From Plumapathes pennacea (lineage: Eukaryota > Cnidaria > Anthozoa > Antipatharia > Myriopathidae): 64,000 bases of DNA. The position numbers and the translations under genes are program-made. Shown here piece by piece: positions 63,091 to 64,000 of this stretch. Below the pieces are notes generated by a model, which saw only the letters and a program-made list of their open reading frames with translations, was not told the DNA's origin and did not search any database. The stretch's first letter is position 1. Each line of letters begins with the position of its first letter. The stretch is from contig OZ038468.1 in NCBI GenBank assembly GCA_964036295.1, positions 17,920,683 to 17,984,682 of the forward strand, read 5' to 3'.

Positions 63091-64000
63091 CTGAAATGAC
63101 AAAAAATGTATAGTGAGCAATGGCAAAACACACATTAAATTAATGCTTTTACTGGAGAAATGTAAACCAATACATACGAAAATATTTTAAAGTTTCTATA
63201 TTTGTTGCAGCTTTATTGTTACTCAAAAGCAGTTATTTTCATCAAATTCAGTAAATGGTTTACTTTGTTTAATTTGTTTAACTCTTCAAACATTTCAAAG
63301 ACATTATTTCAGACATATAGGCATTCATTTTGATGCAAACATTTTTTAGTCAGGATTTTATTTTATTACACACTTTAATTTAAGGTTTTATAGTTTTATT
63401 ATCTTCTAATACACTGAAAAGTAAAAAAATATACAGATAAGTGAAGTTTAAGATTAATTTATTTAATATGTATTTAAAACATTAGGTTTAATATTCAAAC
63501 CTGGAGCCATTGAGAATGGCCTGGTCAATGGTTTATCATGCTCAAACTCAACATGACAGGATTCTGAAAAAATACAGCATGGTAGTTATGTTAGTAAAGA
63601 TTAAAGAGGTTAAAGCATAAAATACTAATGAAAACTTGCATTTTCATTAATATGAATTAATATCTTTGGGAGAAGGGGCTCCTAAGATTTTGAACTTCTG
63701 ACTAAAATAACTTGGGAGATGTTGTTCTAAAGTTTCTTTTTTGAAATACTCATAATATACACTTGGAAATTTGTTTCTTGTTAAACTACAAAAGTTTCAA
63801 AGTAAAAGGAAAATTTCCAAGGGTTTCATTCAGTGACTTCTCTGAGAGTTAAAGGTTAAATTTCACATTTTTTCAGTGAGCATCTACAGAATGAATATGT
63901 GATAGATAACAACAACTAAACTGGGAGTGGCAGGACCGTACAAAACCATAGCAAAAACTGCATTGCACATACAGGTGAATATGATTAAATATTTATTTTA
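63091..64000. other. MCTP intron and possible small upstream exon
   Basis: AT-rich sequence upstream of the first recognised C2A exon. I could not find the exon for the first C2A strand here. One candidate 63-nt exon is listed separately. Otherwise nothing is supported. Confidence 0.55.
63501..63563 (-). CDS. MCTP: Candidate 63-nt symmetric MCTP exon in the C2A loop
   Basis: It has an acceptor (TTTTTTCAG, AG at 63564-63565) and a donor CCAG|GTTTGA. Only one frame is open: SCHVEFEHDKPLTRPFSMAP, ending in the same phase as the next exon needs (G + GT). The length is a multiple of three with equal end phases, so it could be skipped. The peptide does not resemble a C2 strand and would fall just before TSDPYVKF, in the first calcium-binding loop. 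It may be an alternative insert or a chance pair of splice motifs. Confidence 0.4.

Overview
The window looks like nuclear DNA of a cnidarian, most likely an anthozoan such as a stony coral. The reasons are many short introns in conserved metazoan genes, low overall GC, dense small foldback (MITE-like) elements and a long beta-helix/multi-pass receptor of a type I associate with corals. The species is inference. All three well-resolved genes on the right half lie on the minus strand.

Positions 1-30805 are a tandem array of four units, each about 7.3-8.5 kb, in an A-B-A-B order (A1 about 226-7544, B1 7545-14913, A2 14914-23450, B2 23451-30805); a fifth unit runs off the left edge. Each unit carries, in order: a Ran-binding-domain pseudogene (+), a Rab-like pseudo-GTPase reading frame of 183 codons (+, longer in A2), LINE remnants, and on the minus strand the membrane half of a receptor. 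Only the rightmost receptor copy is complete: two exons, 29371-34604, 1422 residues, with signal peptide, beta-helix ectodomain, Cys-rich neck and about ten membrane segments. The others are cut at one shared junction. A stretch of at least 6 kb recurs at a constant offset of 15,906 bp, so the A+B pair was duplicated very recently, or the assembly duplicated it. A2 differs by two later events: a nested DNA-transposon insertion and replacement of about 840 bp by a LINE reverse-transcriptase fragment.

Positions 35468-54318 hold a long-tailed class I myosin (MYO1E/F type) that I could assemble across 33 coding exons with every splice phase consistent (1491 codons plus stop). It contains an unusual 1215-nt exon with equal phases at both ends, placed between the proline-rich tail and the SH3 domain. 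The exon can be skipped without changing frame (giving 1086 residues, close to vertebrate MYO1E/F) and encodes polyglutamine and candidate SH2- and PP1-docking motifs.

Positions 56248-63090 (continuing off the right edge) hold an MCTP gene: three C2 domains followed by two membrane segments, 14 exons in phase to a stop. One intron is a 43-bp minisatellite built from the 3' splice site itself, so it holds a ladder of decoy acceptors.

Introns and intergenic gaps hold several MITE families: TTAA-flanked foldbacks, a hAT-like element with an 8-bp duplication, TA-flanked pogo/mariner-like elements, and others. There are also several microsatellites and minisatellites. I saw no RNA genes, CRISPR arrays or prokaryotic features.
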